64,000 nucleotides of DNA from Cyathus striatus. Lineage: Eukaryota; Basidiomycota; Agaricomycetes; Agaricales; Nidulariaceae. How positions within the stretch are numbered: position 1 is the stretch's first letter; each line of letters starts with the position of its first letter. A program made the translations under genes and the position numbers. Below, piece by piece: positions 37,105-48,078 of this stretch. The notes under the pieces are model-generated. The model was given only the letters and a program-made list of their open reading frames with translations, ran no database searches and was not told the DNA's origin. The stretch covers positions 1,178,001 to 1,242,000 of the forward strand of contig JAOVFP010000010.1 of NCBI GenBank assembly GCA_025738555.1, written 5' to 3'.

Positions 37105-38402
37105 ACTAAGGAAGAAAAACTCCTCGAAGGACTTACAGAATGCATCGAGAGCGCGTGTCGATGGATGCCTGTCGTGAACGTTTTATCAATACGATGAATT
37201 AAAAAGGAAAGAGAAAAGAGGAAGACAAAGAGAGAAGGACGCAATAGATGGATAGGAAGAGAAGAAGGTACGATGGATAGGCGAACGAAGGCAATAAATG
37301 AAGGAAGCAGGGGAAGATAAAAATACAAACCCACAACCCTTACGATGCACATCAGGTTTCAGCAGCCAGCCCTATAACCTATGAATCCGGCTTCTCCGAT
37401 TCCTTTACAATGACGAGAGAAGAAGGAAAGGAGATGGATGATTTCGAACTTAAGTGTCATGGCAGTAGTAAGTTTCCCCATCACTTCGCGTTTCAATAAA
37501 TCGAAATTAACATCAATCACCACTCTATCCCAAAGACACCGAAGAGAAATACGCACAGTTTTTTGAATTCTATCCCCCACACCATATAAATGGTAAGTAA
37601 ATTGATTACATAGACAAGCATAAAACGTAGGTAAAATGGAAATCCGAAACGGAGACTCAGCATTACGAAAAACCTCGATACCTGCGGAACGGCAACAGAT
37701 AATAACCCCTGATGAAGCCCCTGAAACTGCCTGCTTGATGACGGTATCTAGCCCTCCTCAAGAGTAGTAGCGGTGTCGGAAAAAGCTGCTGTAACTTGGG
37801 CAGAGCAGTCGAGAGGCATTGGTTTCTTGGAATCCCATGGTGCGGAGTATTGAAGAGCAGATAGAATAAGCGCGCCCGTAACGATATTATATAGTAAGAA
37901 AAGAGAACTAAACAGAAGGTAGAAAGTGATGAGTACATGAGAACAGTACGACAAGAAAAGTACCTCTACATTCTCTACATCGAACCCTTAAACCCTTCTT
38001 CCCACCACGAAATAGCGAAGTGTTCTGAATCGCCGAAGGTGTGAACTGTTCTTCAGGCTTGGATCTATCCCTACACAGCAGTAAGGTAGGCGCGTTTATC
38101 TGAGAACTAGAGGAAAAATATTTCGAGATGTTCAGTAAGAGTCACTTACAAGAATATTATCGAGAACGACATGAGGACGCTGTGTCACCTCATCGTGATA
38201 TTAGGACAGGATTCGCTAATACAACATGTGCACCGAGTAATCTTTTGGTATCCTGAGTCATCTCGCGGGAGATGTTGTCAATTTCTTGACGCAACTACAA
38301 GTTGATGAAGGTAGGGCGTGGAGGAGAGGATGGCCTGACAGTCAGATTTCGGATAAGTAGCGTTCGACGGAACAAGCCGCTGGGAACTATAGCCGGAAAC
38401 CG
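37105..38402. other. Intergenic region with purine-rich plus strand
   Basis: From about 37110 to 37330 the plus strand is strongly purine-rich (GAAGA/GGAA runs). Similar purine-rich stretches occur at about 50000-50270 and 53820-54110. The minus-strand frames here (36864-37352, 37663-37954) are low-complexity by-products of that bias. No gene is supported. Confidence 0.45.
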
Positions 38403-38410
38403 GCCGGCAG

Positions 38411-38903
38411 TAGTGTTGTTCGCGGCTCAGCTAAGAGCTGTGTAGCCACCATAGCTGAGCCGATTTTTAGCTAGCCATAGCCGCGATAATGGCTAATGGC
38501 TCAGGCTGCTAATTTCCCAGCTATGGGGTTAGCCAGGGGGTTTCCCTTATTGGAAGTAATCCCGGCTGGCCGGGAGTTGCAGAATCACATTATGTAATTC
38601 ATTTATTTCTGCTCTGAATGTCCTGTTTTTATCCTTGAAAATACAAATGGCAGTCTCTGGTTGGTTCTATTGCTATAATTTTAATATCAATACATCTGGA
38701 CTCAACATGTAGATAAATAAAATATATATTTCATAGGTATACAGCTATTTTTCAGCCACTATAAGCTTTTATTTTGCAAACTTCCTAATATGTAGATGTA
38801 GCTGCAGCTTAGCCACTTAGCTGAGCCGAGCTTAGCTGAATTTCAGGGTTAGCTGGCCCTAGCTGAGCTGAGCCGAGCCATAGTCAGCCATTTAACAACA
38901 CTA
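38411..38903. mobile_element. hAT-type MITE with 8-bp target site duplication
   Basis: A 493-base element beginning TAGTGTTGTT and ending AACAACACTA (10-bp perfect inverted termini). It is flanked on both sides by GCCGGCAG (38403-38410 and 38904-38911). The 8-bp duplication is the hallmark of the hAT superfamily. Subterminal regions are packed with AGCTGAGC / GGCTCAGCT motifs, as expected for hAT transposase binding sites. No coding capacity, so it must have been moved by a transposase encoded elsewhere. Confidence 0.9.
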
Positions 38904-38911
38904 GCCGGCAG

Positions 38912-40004
38912 CGGACAATCACAATTTCCTTATATAGAAGGAGCTGTGGTTGTCATGGTGAGACTGCAGCGCGAGTCCTTTCAAGTTGTTTTCAAGTCCC
39001 GTTATTGCACCTGTAAGTATTACGCGTCATAAGCTCCCATTTCTTTTCGATGTAACACGAATATAATAACAAGCATTATGATTCCCTGGCTACGCTAGAG
39101 AAACTACCGTGCGGCCACAACTTTTTCGTGACATACTTATCTATCAAAGGTTTGATACTAAATTTCAATAATGCACACCCCGTTTAAACGGCACAAATGG
39201 AAAACAAAAAGTAAAACTTTCGCAAACAGTTGTTCAATATGCGGTATCCTCTGACTGTGCCAGAGGACCTACAGTGTACTAAATGTGTAATATTCACCAT
39301 AACATAAACGAAGTCAATTATGTGTTAAAATATGTGTAGTATGTACCATTCACTCTTCGCATGAAGTATACTCCCTAACTGAGCTAGCGAGCGTACAGTA
39401 TATTTACCGCTTAAAAGTTCAATATTTGTTTGCCTCATATTCTTTCAATTATTGCCAAAAGGTCATGAAAAATCGCTTTATAAACTTGTTATACCCCCAG
39501 AATCAGTGATCACCAACAGGCCCCCAGTTGCAATGTGACAGGAAGGCATTATCAACTGAGCTAAGGAGACATGGTACCTTCAGCATGTAAGTCATTCCTA
39601 ACATCTAAAATTTTGATATAGATATGCCATACATAATTATAACAAATGAAAAATTGAAGCCGTTTGGATAATAATGCCGCACCCTACGTATGGCTCAAAC
39701 ACATCAAAGAAAAAAGACAATGTACTCATCAATGCCCGATGAGACCATTATAACATGCAAGACAGTCTGACTCAGCGAGAAATGACCTACACCTAAGTTG
39801 CAACATGTAGGACTAAGTATTTGACTGAGCTAATGGTTCTACAATACATCGATTAATTCCGTATGTAACATGTGGAACATTAGCGCTTTAGCAATGTAGT
39901 ACACATGCACCTCCAGAGTTTGTAAGCACCAAACACACACATATGATGTGGTAGATGGCCATTTTCAACTGAGCTAGGGAGGTCACATTAACAATACTAC
40001 TATA
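38912..40004. repeat. Start of degraded tRNA-like tandem array
   Basis: No gene. From about 39500 onward, minus-strand tRNA A-box sequences (plus-strand CTGAGCTA) appear near 39551-39567, 39815-39830 and 39964-39980. The second and third are followed by a flank similar to those further right. See the array entry at 39500-40880. Confidence 0.55.
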
Positions 40005-40880
40005 CAGTCGAAATCCTCCTAACCCATACCCGAGACAACCCATAACTCCTTATACCCCATGGCATTTCATGGCTCCCAAGTTGGGAGGCAGGGATTTCGG
40101 TAAAAAACCCATAATTTAGCCATACCCCATACCCATACCCCTTGGTCAAAAAAAACCCATAGGTTTAGTTACTATATATGGTAGTCAAAACTGTCTGTAC
40201 GCAATATACGCAAAGCTAACTACAATTTTGTGGATCATAGTAATCATTCTACAGCTTACACACTTCTTGTTCTTAATTTCATTCTCCACATTACTCTGAT
40301 AACTGATTGACTACACATATCCAGGAAAAAAGTAGGTGCCTAAGATTTTTATAATGAATATAAAAAGATAGTTATTACACATGGTTTTTGCATGGCTTGC
40401 AGATGAAAAGTCTTTACTGAATTGTTGTGGAAGAGGTAGCTTGAAGAAGCTAAGTCCAGGTCATTGAAGCTTATTATTTATTTGAATTAAGTTATGTATC
40501 AAGTTTCTACTACTTAAGTATTACCTTGAAGTAGTATAAAAATGCAACATTGTATGTTTAATTAATTTGTCACTGATTTGTCATGTTTTTCATCGGCCGG
40601 AATAAAATTCCCACGGGTGGTACGCTCCACCTATACCATGGCTCCTAAAAAGCCATAGCCCAAGCAACCTCCGGAGGGGTATGGGTTAAGAGGATTTCGA
40701 CTGTACTAAGTATTAAGTATAATAGTAAATTTAAAATAACAAAGAGAGAGGCACAATGAAGCGATTGCGAGTCGTGATCATTACAAGCATCAAACCCAAT
40801 TAGAGGTACCGACTTGCAATTCGGCACAGCTCAGATCTCAGAGATAGCCAACTGAGCTAACATGGTTCGGTACTACTATC
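39500..40880 (-). repeat. Degraded tandem array of tRNA-like units, block 1
   Basis: Four units, all with the A-box on the minus strand (TAGCTCAGTTG-like), at about 39551-39567, 39815-39830, 39964-39980 and 40848-40859. Removing the mariner-type insertion (40005-40703) brings the last two to about 185 bases apart, the same period as elsewhere. On the minus strand the third unit reads CTCCCTAGCTCAGTTGA, then a variable middle, then GTGTTTGGTGCTTACAAAC; the unit at 48203 has GTGTTTGGTGCTCACCCAC in the same place. These are tRNA-shaped but degenerate in the B-box, so they are unlikely to be functional tRNAs. Confidence 0.6.
40005..40703. mobile_element. Tc1/mariner-type MITE with TA target duplication
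   Basis: A 699-base element. The left end begins CAGTCGAAATCCTCCTAACC and the right end is its inverse (GGTTAAGAGGATTTCGACTG). About 27 terminal bases match with one difference, and TA lies on both sides (40003-40004 and 40704-40705). The termini and TA duplication fit the Tc1/mariner/pogo superfamily. The interior next to both ends is rich in CCCATACCC-type sequence. No transposase frame. Confidence 0.87.
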
Positions 40881-40885
40881 ATTCG

Positions 40886-41350
40886 TATGGAAAGTCTAAC
40901 GACCACGCTCAAACGCATCAATTAAAATTGAGCTCCGGTGTTCGGCATCACGGCTTCTCGGTTATATATTACGATTTCGGTTTCACTTTTTCAGTTTCGC
41001 TTAGTGTACTTAGGGTCACTTAAGCGAGATCTAAAGTCTGAGTGTGATTTATATTACTAGCCGAAGCGTGGTCGTCCGGTAAGGAACTTTGAGCGCTTGG
41101 TGTGTTAAAATGAAATAAGAGATATACCTAATGAGCTGCAATATAATTACTCGCGCACCAGATGAACCAAGGATGTGAGCAATACTATACAACGCTCGAT
41201 TAGAAGTCGGGCTGAGGTTGGGATCGAACTCGGGACCTGTTGACTGTAAGCGAGCTATATATATCATATGGTATTATTAGTACTGTTGTATTTATAGATT
41301 TCTGAATACAAGGTATATTCATGCGCAGACCGGATACACTCTTACAGGGT
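40886..41350 (+). repeat. Left terminal inverted repeat of the 7.2-kb element
   Basis: Matches the reverse complement of about 47430-48072 nearly base for base over its first 290 bases and its last 130 bases. It contains a tRNA T-arm-like sequence on the minus strand (GTCCCGAGTTCGATCCC) near 41220-41245. Confidence 0.9.
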
Positions 41351-41569
41351 ATTGTTTAGCTATAGAATGTAACGATGACTTGATAAAATGACACATTATG
41401 ATTGCCATTCTGGGACACTGTACAGTGCATACAATTTAAAGTTGCGATTGTGCCGCTACACATGCTTCCTGGGCCTCTCCAATATTACATGTTCTCAGAC
41501 CATGATGTATATTTAAGACCGTCTGATACCCCAAAATCACAACCATACTGTAGAATAAACAGGCAAGTA

Positions 41570-43483
41570 TTACCAGTCACGATCTTCATCACTTTCATCT
41601 TCATCTGAAGTAAAATATACTTCAAAATCTGGAACTTCATCTTCACCCTCAATAAGTGGATCATCGGCATTCATCATTGCATCAAGTTGGATAGAGTGCG
41701 AATTATCTTATTATTTAGAGTCAAAATAAAGTAATATTAAAGGTTTAAACAGTGACTCACCCAAGCCTTGTCCGTTGTTAACACCTCCCATGTAATAGGA
41801 GCCATCTTCCTCAGCATTTTCAATGCCCCCCTCTAACTCAACGAGATCTGGCTGCAATTCAACTACATCATGAATTTCACGTCTGGAGGTGTGAATAACC
41901 TCTGTCCAGACCTCCTGAATCGTGTGGGGAATATTATCGAGAGATTGAAGTGTTGTGAGAATAAATAGGTATACATCCCAGACATTACTCCTTGTGATAA
42001 CTGGAGAATTATGTCGAGCATGGATTTCACGTGCTATATCTGAAAAGGACTTTGGAACTAGATCGAACACAGGATCATTGGCCGGGCAAAAGAGGGTGCG
42101 TGCTTCTTGTATAGCTTCTGGTTTAACTGATATCTAGTACACACTTAGAAATATATAATGATACGAATTCTCAATCAACGTACCTTAAAGTCTAAGACAC
42201 CATACTCCGTGGCATTATAGTATATATCATTGGGAACTCCATGTGGAAGAATTTTGTTGCGGTCAGCACGCTTTGCAGTATTGTTAACGCGATCCTTGTA
42301 TCCATCTAACTCCCCCTGTAACCATGGGATGAACACCCATCTGAAAACCATTCTAAATGTAATATTTAGGTATGATATAATATTAATTAAAAGTAACTTA
42401 CGCTTCAACTGTATTATCAGGATGATACCAATCTTCTTCGACACCATGGTCAAGAATATCTTCGAATCCAGGGGTAAAACGTCGCCGGAGTTGTGACCAA
42501 GTAATTTCGGGTTTTATATTTTTTTTCTGCCGCATCCAGCGGTGTTGAAGCGTTCCTGTAAGAGATGGGTCATGCCAGTGACGAAGGAATGTATGCCCGT
42601 TTGCCAATCCGAAATTTTCCGAGCCTGGGTCACTCTGAGTAACAAGTGGCATAGCTAAATCACAATTAGGAAGATCAGTACATATGTCTTCAACATAACA
42701 TATGAATATTCATACCACCTAACTGTGAAACAGAATCAAGATAGTAGCTCAAGATTAGCTTAGGATTACTATTTGTATGCCACACTTTCAACCATTGAAT
42801 AACTCCTGAAAATGGCTCGACACCTGTATGTAGCCCCAGACCAAATTTATACTTCCATTTATCGTGCTGATCCACAGCAACTATGTCATTGACCCCAGCA
42901 GCCCACCATTTTTTTCGGCGTAATCGATTAGCACGGCGCTGTTTAACTAGATCTGCTTCATACAATCCAAAGTACGAAGTCAGTACTCTTCTATATGTAT
43001 TTTAATTAGTGAAAATCAATATATTCGTTTTTAATACTTGTTTCATACCTTGAAACTGCCATATTCTCTTCGTGAAACAATAGGCTTGCCATTTCTCGAG
43101 TACCCGCATTTGGGTACTGAAGGCGAAGGCGTGTCATAGCCGGACGAATGCTCTCAACATCATGGCCCTGTTTCCGAGTTCGGTACAAGCCCATACTCTC
43201 ACGTAACTTTTTGAAATTCGTTAGTCTATAATATTAATTAGAAATGAAATCATATTAGATGAGAAAGCTTACCCTAAGCCGTATTGTGTAAGATCCATAT
43301 GCTGTGTCTTGAGGTATCCTAGTATAGTCTTATCTGATAAACGCATTTTCCAATACCTGAGTATATGTGGTGCTACATGTTCAACAGGTGCTATGGTACT
43401 GTAAGTATGGTATATCCACATATCATGTAGCATTATTACTTACGATTCGGCAAATGCTGATTTTTGCGTCCAGTTCTTGCCAT
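41570..43483 (-). CDS. Integrase-core DDE transposase (basidiomycete family)
   Basis: Predicted 513-residue protein. Exons: 43483-43444, 43390-43273, 43225-43049, 42990-42716, 42654-42402, 42352-42184, 42133-41761 and 41706-41570; total 1542 bases in frame. The N-terminal third has helix-turn-helix character (SDKTILGYLKTQHMDLTQYG). The catalytic core reads DIVAVDQHDKWK, QSDPGSEN and NIKPEITW. The likely DDE triad is D152, D212 and E253, giving a 40-residue D-E spacing close to the retroviral-integrase pattern. Further family blocks are GTLQHRWMR, VFRWVFIPWLQGELD and KILPHGVPNDI. The acidic C-terminus ends in a DEDESDED run. It matches the 'integrase core domain' proteins common in mushroom genomes. 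As the only transposase-like gene inside the element, it is inferred to cut and join its TIRs. The frame is intact, so it may be active. Confidence 0.9.
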
Positions 43484-44444
43484 TGAAGTATTGATGAGAG
43501 ACAGCGATACAAATAATAGTAATGGTAATATAAGTGAGATGGGGATTATTGCTGGTGTGTAAAGGGTATATATAGACAATTTAAAATATTACACGTTATC
43601 AGTCTCAAAGCATGGTACAAGTGCAGTAGTACAGCATTTAACACGTTATGTAACCTCATGTGTGTTTCAGGAAGTATTATTATGAATTCAACCCGTAAAT
43701 TTGACATTCTTTCAATCCATCTCATTACAAACTTTTAATTTCTTAGTATCAAAATGCCTATATGTATGTTCAATCAACACATGACTTGTACATGTGTTAA
43801 TTCAACGCTGATATGTCAGTTTAAATTCAGTAACTTTAATGTTCTTGTATTGCTGGTTAGTGAACAAGAGCATTTATGAAACTGCAGTGCGGCTACTAAT
43901 TAAGCTAAAGATAGTCTAGACACTCGCTTCATGGTACAGTAATAATCCTCATGTACTTTCGATTGATGAATGATGTCTCCTTTAAAACATGCTTATGTTT
44001 CCGGTGAGTAAATAATTGCTATGTGAAACTGCAGCATGATTACTGCGCAGATAAGCGATGACTAACATACAAACATCATGGCAAAAATACACTAATTTTA
44101 CGAAATATACCTGATGTCAATGCACAAATTGGACAGCTTTGCTGTGCTTCAAGTTTTAAATTTCAGACAACATTACATCCAACAGTCATCACACATGATT
44201 CATACACGGCCATGAGTCTCCATTTGATCGCCTCATGCATTCTCGCAACTCCGTGAATATCTGAATCTTTGCATATGTGTTCAAGTTCAAGTGTCAGACC
44301 GTTTTTTCTATGCAAAGTTGTTTATACTGAATTAATATATAACCAGAGAGCTAGATAGTTGCAGACTTTCATCGCACATCCTCTCCTTCTTGAATCAGCT
44401 TCTTACAATCATCTTTGTTATCAACGCTTTACACAAGTTTCATC
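43484..44444. promoter_or_regulatory. Shared divergent promoter region inside the 7.2-kb element
   Basis: 961 bases between the start codons of the transposase (minus) and the alpha-kinase (plus), AT-rich and without a reading frame. Near the kinase a TATA-like AATATATAACC (about 44334-44344) precedes a pyrimidine-rich stretch and the ATG by about 100 bases, a usual fungal promoter layout. Shared control of both genes is inferred. Confidence 0.5.
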
Positions 44445-47221
44445 ATGAACCACGATCAAGTTGAAGCTATTGCTGTTTTCACAGAAGATGCTCATGCGAA
44501 CAAGGCAATTCCTTGTGGTCGACAGGGTTGTTCCACAATGCTCCAATCTGGGGATTCCAAACACTATCTGAAAAGCGATTCTAAAGGTAAATGGGTCTGC
44601 GATAATTGTTTCGATCATTATGCTAAGAAGTCCGGGACAACTCTAAGTAAGTCTTTAAGTTCTAATATGTCATTCTCAATTTTTCACTTCTGATATTTAT
44701 ATTAGGACCAGATATTGCTCAGAAGTATAACCGCTCCAAACAATCATCACAGCCTGACTCTATAATTAGTAAGTTATATTTTACATCTACAGAGGTAATA
44801 GTACTTATCAATAATTAGGTCCTGCTCTTGCTTGTCAACGAAGTGCTCCAAATGATGTAGCTTCTATTGACCTTGAGTCCATTAGAGCTTCTGTAAATCA
44901 AGCTCAACGGAAAGGTATTGTTGACTAATTTTATCTACATTAATAATCTAATGAATGAATTTCGATATAGATGCAGAATTTCTTGCACGGAGAGTTACAG
45001 CATTACCAAATTCGTTCAGTTCATCATCATCTATACAACCATGGTATAGTATGCCGCATGTACCTGCAAACAGTCAATTCCCACCAGTAGCAATTCCCTC
45101 AGCCTGGTTGTCAAGTGACAATAACTATGGATCATCTAGTCAACGTATGTCAGCAACTGGATATTCAGGAATGCATCCACTGTACAACAAAGAGCGTGAT
45201 AGGATGCGCCAATTGAGCTATCAAAGCCGTCAAAGTGAAACAATTGGTATCGTTATTCAGGTTGTACGTGAAGTTCCTACAAAAACAAAGCCAGAGCTGG
45301 TCTTCGTGCGTAATTTGACTAGTATTGTACTCAATCTAATTATATTTAAACAGAATCTTCAGGAAGGATGTCAAAATGTACCGGCAACAGCTACACCTGC
45401 AGAACTACAGGTACTCGTTGAAAAGACTATGTTATGGAGGCTCAAAGACAAAACACACGGATTCAATTTTCATCGTGAATCTCTCACTATTCGTGAACTT
45501 TCAACCTGGACAGATCTTTCACGTGAAAACCAGGATCAACCATATTTTTATGAGCGTTGTTTCACAATGGGAAAGGGAAAGGGAAAGGACACTAAAGGTA
45601 CCTTTAAAAAACCAGCAAAGCCATTTATACTTGTACTCGTAATCTCTGCTACACTCTGGGAGGATTGTATGGAGTATATTGACACTGTTGATGTGCAGGT
45701 AAACTATTGTCTGATATAATTCTTAAAGATTAACTAATAACTTATGCAGGACGAGCCCAGGGCAACAGCTAATTTTGTTATACCTGTTTCATTGGATAAT
45801 GAAGCTGAAAGAAGTCGATCTCAGTATACTGAAATTACAAGTCCAAAGACAGGTTCAGGTATAGTAACACCAAAGAAGAAGGATGATTCTGTGAAAAAAA
45901 GATCTCGAACAGTAAGATTCAATGGATGTGCTATTGAGTATCTGAACTAATTTCATTTGTTTAGAATACTCAGAGCTCTGCTGATCTATCACCGACATCA
46001 ATTCCGTCGAAGAAACGAATAGCACTATATGTATCCCCTGATCGAGCAAAGATCCGTGATGCTTTGAAGACAGGGGGTTGTTATCCAATATACCGCTAAG
46101 TTCAGGTATGTATCTGTATCTTACTTTATTCAATTTTATTTCTAAATAATATGGGAAGTTAATCTGGTTGTCGAACAAATTCAATTCTATGTGATTCCTA
46201 GTATTGAATTATCAGAACTACTCTCTGACACTGGCTCAACATCATTCACTCCAACCACGCCATTTCATGCCACAGTAACGATCAATCACCGTGAGCTTCT
46301 TGGAGTAGGAGCATGTAAGACAGCACACCATGGTTTATTAACCGTTACTCCATTGTTGGAAATTGGGTTGGGGACTAAAGTAAACCAGCCAGTTGCTGTG
46401 AAGCGTGTGTATTTTCCAGAACAGTCAAAGGGAAGGAAGAAAGCTAGCGGCAGCTCTGTACCTCATAAAATTGCATATGGACGCTTTGCTTATGATACAG
46501 AGCTTGATAAAACTCTTGTTGAAGCAAATGTTGTCTACTGGGCGACATCATTATTATCCCATTCCTATGCTTTCATTGCGCAAATTATTTCCACCAAGGG
46601 GAACCCACCATTCAATATTCCGAAAATTCGTTTCATTAATGCGGGTTTAGGTATTGCTCAGGAATCGGTAGCTGTTAAAGCTGGAGTAAAAGCTGGGACA
46701 GCACGTAAGGCTTACCTCCTTGAAGAGTTTATAGACAAGAGCGACGGAGAATTCATTAAATTTATAAATAATGGATCGGCAGTTCCTCTTCTCGATGAAG
46801 ACGAGCCTCTCTATCAAATTGCAGAGTTTCTTTCATTTACTCAGCACATACAGTATGAAAAAACTGGAGCCCTGGTGTACATATCTGATTTTCAAGGTAG
46901 TCTTTTCTTATTATGACTTAAAGTATATTCTAACATACATCCAACTTTCAGGAAATTCCAGTTTACTATGTGATCCACAGATTATGACTTCACCGTATGT
47001 ATTAATACTTATGTTGTACACTTTATCTGACTGTGATAATTTGTGGGTCTAGAACTCTCGAGGACGGAATTTCACTATTTGGAGACGGAAATATTGGTGA
47101 AGCTTTTGACGAGTTTCCATCTGAGCATGTTTGCAATAAGTACTGCAAATGGTTTTCACTTAGTGATCTTGTCAGGACACTCATACCTCCTCTTTCATTT
47201 GAAGATGAGGCAGCTACATGA
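44445..47221 (+). CDS. Alpha-kinase (eEF2K/MHCK-type) cargo gene
   Basis: Predicted 760-residue atypical serine/threonine kinase. Exons: 44445-44646, 44706-44768, 44819-44914, 44971-45305, 45354-45698, 45750-45911, 45965-46094, 46159-46896, 46952-46994 and 47053-47221; total 2283 bases. The N-terminus has a zinc-ribbon-like pattern (CGRQGC ... VCDNC). The middle is low complexity with a putative basic stretch. The alpha-kinase domain fills the C-terminal third: GACKTAHHG loop, catalytic K526 in VAVKR, YLLEEFID, YISDFQG, LLCDPQIMTSP, FGDGNIGEAF and the zinc-binding HVCNKYC. All key elements are present. The junction after 46094 works only with a rare GC donor; with standard GT splicing a TAA and a one-base frame offset appear, so a disabling frameshift is the alternative. 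Gene and transposase are divergent inside one TIR pair. Confidence 0.88.
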
Positions 47222-47429
47222 TTAATTGTAATTGGTAGATGTATGGCTGCATATTTGTTCGCTTATTTTTCAATTGCAGTAGTATCAATTATATGATTTT
47301 TTGAGATGATGTATTATTGGAGATGCCAGGGAGATGTGTGTAGCGGTGTGACGGCAACAACAAATGATATATATTTTACAGTGTCTCGTCATCTTTTCAT
47401 GTGATCATCACATTATATTGTTTTTAAAA

Positions 47430-48072
47430 ACCCTGTAAGAATGTATCCAGTCGGCGCATGAATATACCCTCGCATTCAGAAATCTATAAATACAGCAGTA
47501 CTAATAATACCGTATGATATATATAGCTCGCTTACAATCAACAGGTCCCGAGTTCGATCCCTACATCAGCCCGACTTCCAATCGATGCCCCCTTGACTGT
47601 TGCACAACCTTACTCTCAATAGCTCTCGTCTCTCAAATCTCTTAATCTATTGATAATACCTGGAGACTGTAATTCTACAATACCTTGGTGCCGTCAAGTG
47701 CTCTTATCGATGTAAATTATAGTAATATGATATAAGTTGAAGGACATTTGTGAGCAATGTGAGCACTGTACAGTATTACTTACATCCTCGGTTCATCTGG
47801 TGCATGAGTAATTATATTGGAGCTCGTTAGGTATATTTCTTATTTCATTTTAACACACCAAGCGCTCAAAGTTCCTTACCGGACGACCACGCTTCGGCTA
47901 GTAATATAAATCACACTCAGACTTTAGATCTCGCTTAAGTGACCCTAAGTACACTAAGCGAAACTGAAAAGGTGAAACCGAAATCGTAATATATAACCGA
48001 GAAGCCGTGATGCCGAACACCGGAGCTCAATTTTAATTGATGCGTTTGAGCGTGGTCGTTAGACTTTCCATA
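47430..48072 (-). repeat. Right terminal inverted repeat of the 7.2-kb element
   Basis: Inverse copy of 40886-41350, longer because about 180 bases (roughly 47585-47765) are present here but not on the left. The 3' tRNA-arm-like motif is also present (about 47540-47570). Confidence 0.88.
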
Positions 48073-48078
48073 CATTCG

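Larger units (their letters stand above)
40886..48072. mobile_element. 7.2-kb DNA transposon with long TIRs, integrase-like transposase and alpha-kinase cargo
   Basis: Both ends start TATGGAAAGTCTAACGACC (left at 40886; inverted at the right, ending 48072). They are flanked by the direct 6-bp duplication CATTCG (40880-40885 and 48073-48078). The inverted repeats continue for about 465 bases on the left (to about 41350) and about 640 on the right (from about 47430); the right arm carries roughly 180 extra bases. Inside are two divergent genes: an integrase-core DDE protein (minus) and an alpha-kinase (plus). The ends, the duplication and a transposase-like gene inside make this a complete-looking mobile element. 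Long TIRs plus 6-bp duplication plus an integrase recall Polintons or IS3EU/Ginger-like elements, but there is no DNA polymerase B or capsid gene. The superfamily is left open. Confidence 0.92.

Noticed and set aside
36864..37352. 162-codon minus-strand open frame
   Set aside because: Low-complexity frame opposite a purine-rich strand and overlapping the TIR of the 35939-37104 element.
37985..38000. AACCCTTAAACCC resembling telomeric repeat
   Set aside because: Only about two imperfect units; no array.
40886..48072. Identification as a Polinton/Maverick
   Set aside because: TIR length, 6-bp duplication and integrase fit, but size is only 7.2 kb and there is no polymerase B, protease, ATPase or capsid gene.
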